Positions 1 through 6,229 of a stretch of DNA of 12,952 bases are shown piece after piece. The notes under the pieces were generated by a model, which saw only the letters and a list, made by a program, of their open reading frames with translations, did not search any database and was not told the DNA's origin. The stretch comes from Alphaproteobacteria bacterium CG11_big_fil_rev_8_21_14_0_20_44_7 (lineage in GTDB: Bacteria > Pseudomonadota > Alphaproteobacteria > Rickettsiales > 21-14-0-20-44-7): NCBI GenBank assembly GCA_002787615.1, contig PCXJ01000091.1, positions 1 through 12,952 on the forward strand, in the 5' to 3' direction. The translations under genes were made by a program, and so were the position numbers. Position 1 is the first letter of the stretch, and every line of letters begins with the position of its first letter.

Positions 1-288
1 AAAGCAGATATACATCCAGATTATCATACAATCAAAGTCGTTATGACAGACGGTACTGAATATGAAACCCGCTCTACATGGGGCAAAGAGGGTGATACTA
101 TGCGCCTTGACGTTGATCCAAAAACCCATCCGGCATGGAATAAGGGCGGACATCACATCATTGAAACTGCCGGCCAGATTGATAAGTTCAAAAAACGTTA
201 TGGCAATTTTGGCATTGGCAAAAAACCTGCTGCTGCCGAAGCGAAACCTGCTGAAGATTCATCTAGCGAAGAAAAACCGGCAGAATAA
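1..288 (+). CDS. rpmE: 50S ribosomal protein L31 (5' end cut off by window edge)
   Basis: Large-subunit ribosomal protein L31. The open frame runs in from base 1, reading KADIHPDYHTIKVVMTDG, so the first in-window ATG at 43 is internal. Probably only the initiator codon lies outside the window. The segment TRSTWGKEGDTMRLDVDP and the following HPAWNKGG are typical of alphaproteobacterial L31. This is the form without the zinc-binding CxxC pairs. After the conserved core ends near KKRYGNFGIGK there is an Ala/Glu/Pro/Ser/Lys tail of about 22 residues with repeated PAE, low in complexity and probably disordered. The ThiE-like gene follows after 2 bases, so the two are probably co-transcribed and translationally coupled. 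Confidence 0.95.
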   Translation, partial: KADIHPDYHTIKVVMTDGTEYETRSTWGKEGDTMRLDVDPKTHPAWNKGGHHIIETAGQIDKFKKRYGNFGIGKKPAAAEAKPAEDSSSEEKPAE

Positions 289-290
289 GC

Positions 291-929
291 TTGCTGCATT
301 CCACCAGCATTATTAACCACAATAACCTGATTTTTGTTACTCAATATCGCAAAATTGCACCCGAAGCGATATGCGAAAAATTGCCCGCCGGAAGCATCGT
401 TATTTTCCGCGACTATGACGACCCTAAACGCACAGAATCTGCCGTTAACCTCCACAAACTATGCAAATCTCATAATTTATTTCTGCTAATCGGAAAATCT
501 CCGGAATTAGCCCAAAAAATCGGGGCAGACGGGGTGCATTTCCCCGAGTTTATGACCGCGCAAATCAGCAAATGGAAGAAGCTAAAACCGCATTGGTTAT
601 TTTCGTCTTCATGCCATTCGGAAACGGCCATTATAAAATCCCTTTCTCATGGTGCCGATATCTTGTTATTTTCACCGATATTTGCAACCTCATCACATCC
701 CGATGCCGAACCGCAAAATATAATTCGCAGCAACAGGATTTTACGGAATATCGCTCAAAAAACCGAGATTAAGCAAAAAATATATGCGCTGGGGGGAATT
801 GATGCTAAAAATCTCAAATTCCTCAAAAATACCCTTTTCAGCGGGGTGGCTATTAGCTCTGGACTGCTAAATTGTTGTCATAATGCAACAGATTTGCAGC
901 AAACTCTCAGGGATTTGAAAAAAAAATGA
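291..929 (+). CDS. ThiE/TenI-fold protein, degenerate thiamine phosphate synthase-like
   Basis: A 212-residue protein with the length and motif order of thiamine phosphate synthase (ThiE)/TenI TIM barrels: first strand LIFVTQYR (13-20), FRDYDDP (39-45), IGADGVHF (77-84), GADILLFSPIFAT (121-133) and YALGGID (165-171). The ThiE family joins HMP-pyrophosphate and thiazole phosphate. Several residues expected for that chemistry are changed: the Asn-Asp before the barrel helix reads Ile-Gly (67-68), the Gln-Glu-Asp after GADGVH is Pro-Glu-Phe, and the usual Thr-Lys after the phosphate loop is Ser-Ser-His. Arg40 remains. It may be a TenI-like or repurposed paralogue rather than a true synthase. The start is the TTG at 291, two bases after the rpmE stop; no ATG occurs before residue 88, inside the conserved core. 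Fold assignment is firm, activity is not. Confidence 0.8.
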   Translation: MLHSTSIINHNNLIFVTQYRKIAPEAICEKLPAGSIVIFRDYDDPKRTESAVNLHKLCKSHNLFLLIGKSPELAQKIGADGVHFPEFMTAQISKWKKLKPHWLFSSSCHSETAIIKSLSHGADILLFSPIFATSSHPDAEPQNIIRSNRILRNIAQKTEIKQKIYALGGIDAKNLKFLKNTLFSGVAISSGLLNCCHNATDLQQTLRDLKKK

Positions 930-1074
930 TGTTTATGGTTGCAATAACATGCCGAGATATAGTAAAAACCAACAAACGCGCTGCGTAATGCAGTATTTTA
1001 TAGTGTGGACTTTAAAATTAATTGGGTAACGATTATTTTCTAGTTTGCATTAAAGTTAGAGTTAAATAAACAAA

Positions 1075-1086
1075 AAGGATAATAAC
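1075..1086 (+). promoter_or_regulatory. Ribosome binding site of the porin gene
   Basis: AAGGA at 1075-1079 lies seven bases before the ATG at 1087, the clearest Shine-Dalgarno on this part of the plus strand and consistent with high expression. The 157-base gap from 930 to 1086 must also hold the porin promoter, but I found no convincing -35/-10 pair in it. Confidence 0.7.
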
Positions 1087-2229
1087 ATGAAAAAAACACT
1101 ATTAAGCACATCTGCTATCCTTGCTGCTTTCGGCATCGCTGCCGGCGCACAAGCTAGCAACTTGCAAGTGAACGTTGGTGGTTATATTGACTTCCAAGCC
1201 GGTCACGTAAGTGATGATATCGTTGGCGAAGGTGCTAACGTACAAAACGAAACTGAATTCAACACAGATAGCGAAATCCATTTCGTTGTTGAAGGTGTTG
1301 CTGATAACGGCCTAGAATATGGTGCGGTTATTGAGCTTGAAGCCGATGTTGACGGTCAAGACGGATACGATTCAGGTGCCAATGCAGATAAAGCTTATAT
1401 CTATTTGCAAGGCGGTTGGGGTCGTGTTGAACTTGGTGAAAACACAGACGCTGCTGAAGCTCTTTCTGTAAACACATCAAACTTTGCTTCTGCAACAGGT
1501 GGTGTTGACGGTGATTGGTATCGTTATGCAGGTCTTGCTGGTGGCGAAACTTTCATCATCAAACCAGATCTTCACCTAGCACATTCTGGTAACGCTACTA
1601 ACCTTAACGGTGGCGAAACAGCTAACGAAGATGCAACAAAAGTAACTTACTACTCACCACGTTTTTCTGGTTTCCAAGTAGGTTTGTCTTATGTTCCTAA
1701 TACAGGTGATGCAAGCCCGACATTGTTCAATGGTCAAGGCGTAACAGACAACGAAGATCTTTTCGCTGCTGGTATCAACTATACAGGTCAATTTGATGAA
1801 GTTGGTTTGGCTGCTGCTATCACTGGTGTTACTGGTGATGACAAAACAGTTGGCGGAACTGCAGACATCGAAGGATGGGACGCTGGTATCAACGTAACAT
1901 TCTCAGGATTCACAATTGGTGGTTCTTATGGTGACTGGCAAGATACTCTAGGTACAACAACTGACGCTAACTACTTTGACATTGGTCTTGGTTATGCATC
2001 AGGTCCTTGGAGCATTTCAGCTACTTACCTAGAATCAGAAATTGATCGTGCAGGCGCTACAAATGATGATGACTTCGATAACTTCGTTATCGGTGCTGAT
2101 TATCAACTAGCTCCAGGTCTAGTACCATATGCTGAAGTTTCTTTCTTCGATATGGATGCTGACAATGCAGTATCTACACAAGATAACGAAGGTACAGTTA
2201 TCATGCTAGGTACTCAACTTACTTTCTAG
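1087..2229 (+). CDS. Outer-membrane porin, Gram-negative porin family
   Basis: A 380-residue general diffusion porin, expected to form a 16-stranded beta barrel, usually trimeric. Residues 1-23 are a Sec signal peptide (MKK, hydrophobic run, AQA cleavage site before Ser24). The mature protein opens with NLQVNVGGYIDFQAGH, the usual first strand, and contains the family stretch KVTYYSPRFSGFQVGLSYVPN around residues 177-197. It ends in Phe (GTQLTF), the BAM recognition signal for outer-membrane proteins. It is rich in Asp, Gly, Asn and Thr and very poor in Lys/Arg, so the mature protein is acidic. Codons lean strongly to T-ending GGT, GCT and GTT, unlike neighbours, as expected for an abundant protein. 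It stands alone with its own terminator. Which solute it favours cannot be read from sequence. Confidence 0.93.
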   Translation: MKKTLLSTSAILAAFGIAAGAQASNLQVNVGGYIDFQAGHVSDDIVGEGANVQNETEFNTDSEIHFVVEGVADNGLEYGAVIELEADVDGQDGYDSGANADKAYIYLQGGWGRVELGENTDAAEALSVNTSNFASATGGVDGDWYRYAGLAGGETFIIKPDLHLAHSGNATNLNGGETANEDATKVTYYSPRFSGFQVGLSYVPNTGDASPTLFNGQGVTDNEDLFAAGINYTGQFDEVGLAAAITGVTGDDKTVGGTADIEGWDAGINVTFSGFTIGGSYGDWQDTLGTTTDANYFDIGLGYASGPWSISATYLESEIDRAGATNDDDFDNFVIGADYQLAPGLVPYAEVSFFDMDADNAVSTQDNEGTVIMLGTQLTF

Positions 2230-2254
2230 TAAGCTGACAATTAGCTAAAGAATT

Positions 2255-2285
2255 AAGGCGGGTCTTCGGGCTCGCCTTTTCTTTT
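2255..2285 (+). terminator. Intrinsic terminator after the porin gene
   Basis: An 8-bp stem pairs GGCGGGTC (2257-2264) with GGCTCGCC (2269-2276), including two G-U pairs, around a stable TTCG tetraloop. It is flanked by AA/TT that extend the stem and followed by TTTTCTTTT (2277-2285). This is a textbook Rho-independent terminator, 25 bases after the porin stop. Confidence 0.93.
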
Positions 2286-2383
2286 GCGCCTTTCTATTTT
2301 TTGCGCGGATTGCACATCACTTCTCGGCTTTGCCTAGTTATATATGTTTGACTATATGTAAAATTAGCAGTATTTATAAGTCT

Positions 2384-2896
2384 ATGAGAAAAACTTACTT
2401 AATAGCATTATGCACCTTACTGGTTGCTGGTTGCAGCGGCATTGAAACCGACTCCTCAAATTATCCAAAATCCGCTGAGGATGAAAGATTTGAACGCCAA
2501 GGCAAATTAACCGGTGAAGGCGGCCTAAAAATCTTCGGTGGTGGAGAGGAAGATAAAGCCTCCAATAGCGGCATTGGTGTGAACAGCTTCCTATGGCGCG
2601 CGACACTTGACACAATCGGCTTTATGCCCATTCAAACGGCTGACCCGTTCGGCGGCGTTATAACCACCGATTGGTACGAAGACCCTGCTGCGAAAGGCGA
2701 GAAACTCAAAATCAACGCATTAATCATGGATGACCGCCTGCGTTCTGACGGCGTACGCATCACCTTATTCAAGCAAAAACTTGATGAGGGTAATATCTGG
2801 CGTGATGAGACGGTTTCCAAGGAATCTGCCCGCAAGATTGAAGATGCAATCCTGACCCGCGCCCGCGAGCTCCGAGTAAAGCAAACCGGCCGCTAA
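2384..2896 (+). CDS. DUF3576 family lipoprotein
   Basis: A 170-residue predicted lipoprotein of the alphaproteobacterial DUF3576 family, function unknown. The start at ATG 2384 gives a clean signal peptide, MRKTYLIALCTLLVAGC, with lipobox LVAGC and lipidated Cys17. The upstream TTG at 2330 would bury that signal behind 18 extra residues and is unlikely. The family core is plain: FLWRATLDTIGFMPIQTADP, then FGGVITTDWYEDP, then ALIMDDRLRSDGVRITLFKQ. No good Shine-Dalgarno precedes the ATG. A TTGACT at 2348-2353 lies 17 bases from a weak TATTTA at 2371-2376, which would start transcription almost at the ATG. leuS follows after 36 bases, a neighbour order I recall as common in Alphaproteobacteria. 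Confidence 0.87.
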   Translation: MRKTYLIALCTLLVAGCSGIETDSSNYPKSAEDERFERQGKLTGEGGLKIFGGGEEDKASNSGIGVNSFLWRATLDTIGFMPIQTADPFGGVITTDWYEDPAAKGEKLKINALIMDDRLRSDGVRITLFKQKLDEGNIWRDETVSKESARKIEDAILTRARELRVKQTGR

Positions 2897-2932
2897 TTTA
2901 AGAATCAAGAAATAAGATTTAAGATATTTGCC

Positions 2933-5329
2933 ATGACATATGACCCTCAGCAGATTGAATCCAAATGGCAGAAATTCTGGGATGAAAGCCAATCATTTAA
3001 ACCAGAACCCATTTCCAGCAAGCCAAAGGCCTATGTTCTGGAAATGTTCCCCTATCCATCGGGGCGCATCCATATGGGGCATTTACGTAATTACACTATA
3101 GGCGATGCTATTGCGCGATATAAGCGCTCTAAGGGATTTAATGTCTTGCACCCGATGGGTTGGGACGCATTTGGTTTACCTGCGGAAAATGCTGCAATCG
3201 AAAATAACGTAAACCCTGCTGACTGGACTTATCAGAATATTGATAATATGCGAGTGGAACTAAAGAAAATCGGACTTTCCTATGACTGGGAACGAGAAAT
3301 TGCTACCTGCCACCCTGAATATTACAAGCATGAGCAGGCATTCTTCCTATCTTTCATAGAAAATGGTTTGGCATATCAAAAGGAAGCTACGGTTAACTGG
3401 GATCCAGTTGATAATACGGTTTTGGCAAATGAGCAGGTGATTGACGGGCGCGGCTGGCGGAGCGGAGCATTGGTTGAGCGCAAAAAACTGAAGCAGTGGT
3501 TCTTACGAATTTCCGACTTTTCCGAGGATTTGCTGGAAGGGCTAAAAGAGCTAAACGGCTGGCCGGATTCCGTACGTCTCATGCAGGAAAAATGGATTGG
3601 CAAGAGCATCGGCGCTGAAATCGAGTTTGAGATAGTAAATGCCGCACAAAGCTTGAGCGCAAATAATAAATTAAAAGTATTCACTACCAGACCCGATACT
3701 ATTTTCGGAGCAAGCTTTTGTGCCATTGCTCCAGGTCATCCAATCGCAGAACAACTATCAACTACCAATCATCAACTATCAACTTTCATTGAAGAATGCA
3801 ATCAAATCGCCAATACTGAAGAGGCGATGGAAAAGGCTGAGAAAAAGGGATTTGACACAGGATTACGTATCAAACATCCTTTTATCGAGGGATTGGAGCT
3901 GCCTCTCTATGTCGCAAACTTCATTTTGATGGAATATGGCACTGGCGCTATTTTCGGCTGTCCTGCCCATGATGAGCGTGACCGCGAATTTGCTGAGAAA
4001 TATAACCTACCGATAAAAGAAGTGGTTGGTGAAGATGGAATTTTACATTCTTCTGAATTTCTGAACGGGCTGGATGTAGAATCTGCAAAAACCAAGGCAA
4101 TTGAAGAATTTGAAAAGCTGGGCTGTGGCAAAAAGCAGATTACCTACCGCCTGCGTGATTGGGGAGTTTCTCGTCAGCGTTATTGGGGTTGCCCAATACC
4201 AATTATATATTGCGATGATTGCGGCGCTGTGCCCGTCCCTAAAACCGATTTACCAGTTGAATTGCCAAAAGATGTAAGTTTTGAAAAGCTTGGCAACCCG
4301 CTAGATAACCACCCAACATGGAAGCATGTTGATTGCCCGAAATGCGGAGGAAAAGCCGAGCGCGAAACCGACACATTTGATACATTTTTTGAATCAAGCT
4401 GGTATTTTGCGAGATTCTGCTCCACGAATGATAATAATCCGCTGGAAAATGCCGATAAATTCTTGCCTGTCGATAATTATGTTGGCGGAATTGAGCACGC
4501 AGTTCTGCATTTGCTTTATTCGCGCTTTTTCACCCGCGCGCTGACCAAATGCGGCTATATCAATATAAAAGAACCGTTCAAGAACCTGCTGACTCAAGGC
4601 ATGGTTTGTCATCCAACCTATAAAAATAGTAAGGGCGAGTGGATTTATCCCGAAGATGCTGATGAAAATTCAGTAAAAGGTGGCTCGGTAAAAATGAGCA
4701 AATCCAAGAAAAACGTGGTTGACCCAACAAAGATTGTTGAAAAATACGGCGCGGATACGGCGCGTTTGTTTATGCTTTCCGATTCACCACCAGAACGCGA
4801 CTTGGAATGGTCGGATGAGGGCGTTGAAGGCTCATATAAATTCCTCAAGCGTTTATGGTCGTCTGCTATTGCTGAAATGCCGGAAGAAGCAGATAATAAA
4901 AAGCATATCCACCGCGCGATTAAAGACGTAACCGCAGATTTTGAAGGTAATCATTTTAACAAAGCAGTCGCCAATATTCGCACATTATTCAATGAGCTGA
5001 ACAAAAATCCATCACGTGAAGGCTATAAGGCGCTTCTGGCCTTGCTTTTTCCACTAACTCCGCATATTTCCGCAGAAATTGCCGAAAAGATTGGTGCAGA
5101 AGCAACTAACTGGCCGCAATTTGATGAGAAATATCTGCAAGAAGATAGTGTTAATGTCGCGGTGCAAGTTAACGGCAAGAAGCGGGCAATTGTGACCCTG
5201 CCATTGAATGCTGATGAAGCAAAAGCAAAAGAAATTGCGCTCACCCATGAAAATGTGGTTAACTTCATTGAAAATGGAATCAAAAAATTTATTTATGTCC
5301 CGAATAAAATCATCAATATTGTTGCGTAG
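2933..5329 (+). CDS. leuS: Leucyl-tRNA synthetase
   Basis: Class I synthetase that charges tRNA-Leu with leucine in the cytoplasm. It has 798 residues against about 860 for E. coli. Visible landmarks in order: signature HMGH (47-50) after FPYPSG; WDAFGLPAENAA; CP1 editing domain with TTRPDT (251-256) and HDERD (346-350, matching the Asp that anchors the editing substrate); DWGVSRQRYWG; two CxxC pairs (YCDDC and CPKC) forming a zinc knuckle; KMSKS (587-591); and a C-terminal domain ending FIYVPNKIINIV. The shortening lies mainly before KMSKS and in the anticodon-binding region; all catalytic elements are intact. A 7-bp tandem repeat encodes residues 274-285 in the editing domain. No Shine-Dalgarno is evident before ATG 2933. 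The end overlaps the start of lptE. Confidence 0.98.
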   Translation: MTYDPQQIESKWQKFWDESQSFKPEPISSKPKAYVLEMFPYPSGRIHMGHLRNYTIGDAIARYKRSKGFNVLHPMGWDAFGLPAENAAIENNVNPADWTYQNIDNMRVELKKIGLSYDWEREIATCHPEYYKHEQAFFLSFIENGLAYQKEATVNWDPVDNTVLANEQVIDGRGWRSGALVERKKLKQWFLRISDFSEDLLEGLKELNGWPDSVRLMQEKWIGKSIGAEIEFEIVNAAQSLSANNKLKVFTTRPDTIFGASFCAIAPGHPIAEQLSTTNHQLSTFIEECNQIANTEEAMEKAEKKGFDTGLRIKHPFIEGLELPLYVANFILMEYGTGAIFGCPAHDERDREFAEKYNLPIKEVVGEDGILHSSEFLNGLDVESAKTKAIEEFEKLGCGKKQITYRLRDWGVSRQRYWGCPIPIIYCDDCGAVPVPKTDLPVELPKDVSFEKLGNPLDNHPTWKHVDCPKCGGKAERETDTFDTFFESSWYFARFCSTNDNNPLENADKFLPVDNYVGGIEHAVLHLLYSRFFTRALTKCGYINIKEPFKNLLTQGMVCHPTYKNSKGEWIYPEDADENSVKGGSVKMSKSKKNVVDPTKIVEKYGADTARLFMLSDSPPERDLEWSDEGVEGSYKFLKRLWSSAIAEMPEEADNKKHIHRAIKDVTADFEGNHFNKAVANIRTLFNELNKNPSREGYKALLALLFPLTPHISAEIAEKIGAEATNWPQFDEKYLQEDSVNVAVQVNGKKRAIVTLPLNADEAKAKEIALTHENVVNFIENGIKKFIYVPNKIINIVA
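3752..3786 (+). repeat. Heptanucleotide tandem repeat inside leuS (CAACTAT type)
   Basis: Five consecutive 7-base units: CAACTAT, CAACTAC, CAATCAT, CAACTAT, CAACTTT. Three units equal seven codons, so the protein shows the same period (QLSTTNH then QLSTF). The tract sits in the LeuRS editing domain, where the surrounding residues GHPIAEQ and FIEEC align with E. coli LeuRS without any length change. Confidence 0.75.
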
Positions 5330-5813
5330 GTTAGCTATTGGCTATTGGCTATTAGCTATTAGCTTAAGCATAACTGCCTGCGGATTTAAGCCGGTTTATA
5401 TGCAGGATTCTGCGTCTTCGGCACAGCTTGCTGCGATTGAGATTGAAGAAATCCCAACACGCAACGGGCAAGTCCTGCGCAATCGCCTCTATGATTTACT
5501 AAACCCCGATAATATCTATATTGACCCGCAATACACGCTTAAGATTAACCTCAAGCAAGAACGCCGCGAGTTTGGTATTCAGGAAGATTTGCGTGTAACC
5601 CGCTATGACACCACGCTCACTGCCGATTATCAGCTTATTTCAAATGAAGATGGTAGTGAGGTTTTGAAGGATAAGACCAAGATTTACTCAAGCTTCAACC
5701 GTACCACGTCGGAATTTTCAACCTTTGTGGCAGAAGAAGATGCCGGAGAAAAGGCCGCAGAACAGCTAGCTCAGGAAATTAAAGGTAAATTATCGGCATT
5801 TTTCAGTCGCTAG
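5295..5813 (+). CDS. lptE: LPS-assembly outer-membrane lipoprotein LptE
   Basis: LptE plugs the LptD barrel and helps insert lipopolysaccharide into the outer leaflet. With the ATG at 5295 it has 172 residues: basic MSRIKSSILLRR, hydrophobic LAIGYWLLAISLS, then lipobox ITAC with Cys29, followed by GFKPVY as in alphaproteobacterial LptE. The remainder (RNRLYDLL, YTLKINL, and a C-terminal helix with KAAEQLAQEIKGKLSAFF) fits the family. The chosen start overlaps leuS by 35 bases; the frame is open further upstream, but those residues do not suit a lipoprotein. TTG codons at 5319 and 5322 are alternatives. Much of the signal peptide is encoded by a 7-bp tandem repeat. In many relatives holA follows; here the SRP RNA gene does. 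Confidence 0.87.
   Translation: MSRIKSSILLRRLAIGYWLLAISLSITACGFKPVYMQDSASSAQLAAIEIEEIPTRNGQVLRNRLYDLLNPDNIYIDPQYTLKINLKQERREFGIQEDLRVTRYDTTLTADYQLISNEDGSEVLKDKTKIYSSFNRTTSEFSTFVAEEDAGEKAAEQLAQEIKGKLSAFFSR
5331..5363 (+). repeat. Heptanucleotide tandem repeat in the lptE signal peptide (TTRGCTA type)
   Basis: Units TTAGCTA, TTGGCTA, TTGGCTA, TTAGCTA, then partial TTAGC starting two bases after the leuS stop codon. It encodes the hydrophobic core of the LptE signal peptide (LAIGYWLLAIS). Seven is not a multiple of three, so gain or loss of one unit would shift the lptE frame; three units would not. Confidence 0.85.
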
Positions 5814-5826
5814 TTCCCCGCAAGCA

Positions 5827-5854
5827 TTGAATTCTTGAAAAAAATCATCATAAT
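5827..5854 (+). promoter_or_regulatory. Predicted sigma-70 promoter for the SRP RNA gene
   Basis: TTGAAT (5827-5832) and CATAAT (5849-5854) are separated by 16 bases. The predicted transcription start falls at about 5861, exactly where the terminal helix of the SRP RNA begins. Confidence 0.65.
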
Positions 5855-5860
5855 AGCTCT

Positions 5861-5948
5861 TGGCTAGTGGCGGGCGACGGACTAGTGAACCCGGTCAGGA
5901 TGGAAACATAGCAGCCGTAACTTGCTCATGTCGGGTCGCCCTAGCTAT
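5861..5948 (+). ncRNA. ffs: Signal recognition particle RNA (4.5S-type, small bacterial)
   Basis: RNA component of the bacterial signal recognition particle, which binds Ffh and targets nascent membrane proteins. The conserved core reads GTGAACCCGGTCAGG, a GGAA tetraloop, then AGCAGCCGTAA, matching the Ffh-binding helix. GGGCGAC (5872-5878) pairs with GTCGCCC (5935-5941). An outer helix TGGCTA (5861-5866) pairs with TAGCTA (5942-5947) across a five-base bulge on the 5' side. At about 88 bases it is a short form without an Alu domain, as is usual in Proteobacteria. It has its own promoter. The end is set by the outer helix; only a weak TATTTTAG follows, so the 3' boundary is approximate. It converges on the pterin dehydratase gene, whose stop codon is at 5954. 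Confidence 0.92.
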
Positions 5949-5953
5949 TTTAG

Positions 5954-6229
5954 TTATATTCCTTCCACTCTCTCAGCAGCCGCAAAATCCTTTTCGGTCA
6001 ACCCTCCGGCATCATGGCTGGTGAAGGTTATGAGCGCATAGCCCCAGCCAAATTCAATATCGGGATGGTGGTTTGAATCTTCCGCAATTGCGCCCACCTT
6101 ATTGACAAATTCCAGACTTTGGGCAAAATTCTTGAATTCAAAGCGTTTGGAAATTGATTTTCCATCACTTCCCCATTCTTCCAGCTCTGCTAACTTCTCA
6201 TCTATAATATTCTGTGCTAAAACACCCAT
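5954..6229 (-). CDS. Pterin-4-alpha-carbinolamine dehydratase
   Basis: Small enzyme (91 residues, slightly short for the family) that dehydrates 4a-hydroxytetrahydrobiopterin, recycling the pterin cofactor of aromatic amino-acid hydroxylases; in bacteria lacking those enzymes its role is less clear. The signature NHHPDIEFGWGYALITFTSH carries the active-site His54-His55-Pro56. The N-terminal LAELEEW and C-terminal GLTEKDFAAA elements also fit. The start ATG (6227-6229) is supported by a strong Shine-Dalgarno, AAGGAG, located inside the first codons of the divergent tsaB. The two start codons abut with no base between them. No phenylalanine hydroxylase gene is visible in the window. Confidence 0.93.
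   Translation of the reverse strand: MGVLAQNIIDEKLAELEEWGSDGKSISKRFEFKNFAQSLEFVNKVGAIAEDSNHHPDIEFGWGYALITFTSHDAGGLTEKDFAAAERVEGI
6203..6208 (+). promoter_or_regulatory. Candidate -10 box for tsaB
   Basis: A perfect TATAAT lies 21 bases before the tsaB ATG, inside the start region of the opposing dehydratase gene. No convincing -35 is found at 16-18 bases. If used, the tsaB leader would be only about 15 bases and has no Shine-Dalgarno. Confidence 0.4.

Noticed and set aside
981..993. Small inverted repeat CTGC/GCAG before the porin
   Set aside because: Only four base pairs, not followed by a T tract. No basis to call an operator or terminator.
930..1086. Possible promoter boxes before the porin (TATAGT near 999, TTGCAT at 1045, TTGGGT at 1022)
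   Set aside because: None pair at 16-18 base spacing with a plausible partner. A promoter must exist here, but I cannot point to it.
2330..2383. Longer DUF3576 protein starting at TTG 2330
   Set aside because: It would add 18 residues ahead of a perfect lipoprotein signal peptide that begins at ATG 2384.
3376..3726. Antisense reading frame of 116 codons opposite leuS
   Set aside because: It lies fully opposite well-conserved LeuRS coding sequence and has no recognisable domain or ribosome site. The same applies to the other long antisense frames opposite leuS, nusB, tsaB and pepP.
5208..5294. Longer LptE starting within leuS at 5208
   Set aside because: The extra residues are lysine-rich out-of-frame leuS sequence and would disrupt the lipoprotein signal. 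ATG 5295 gives a normal one.
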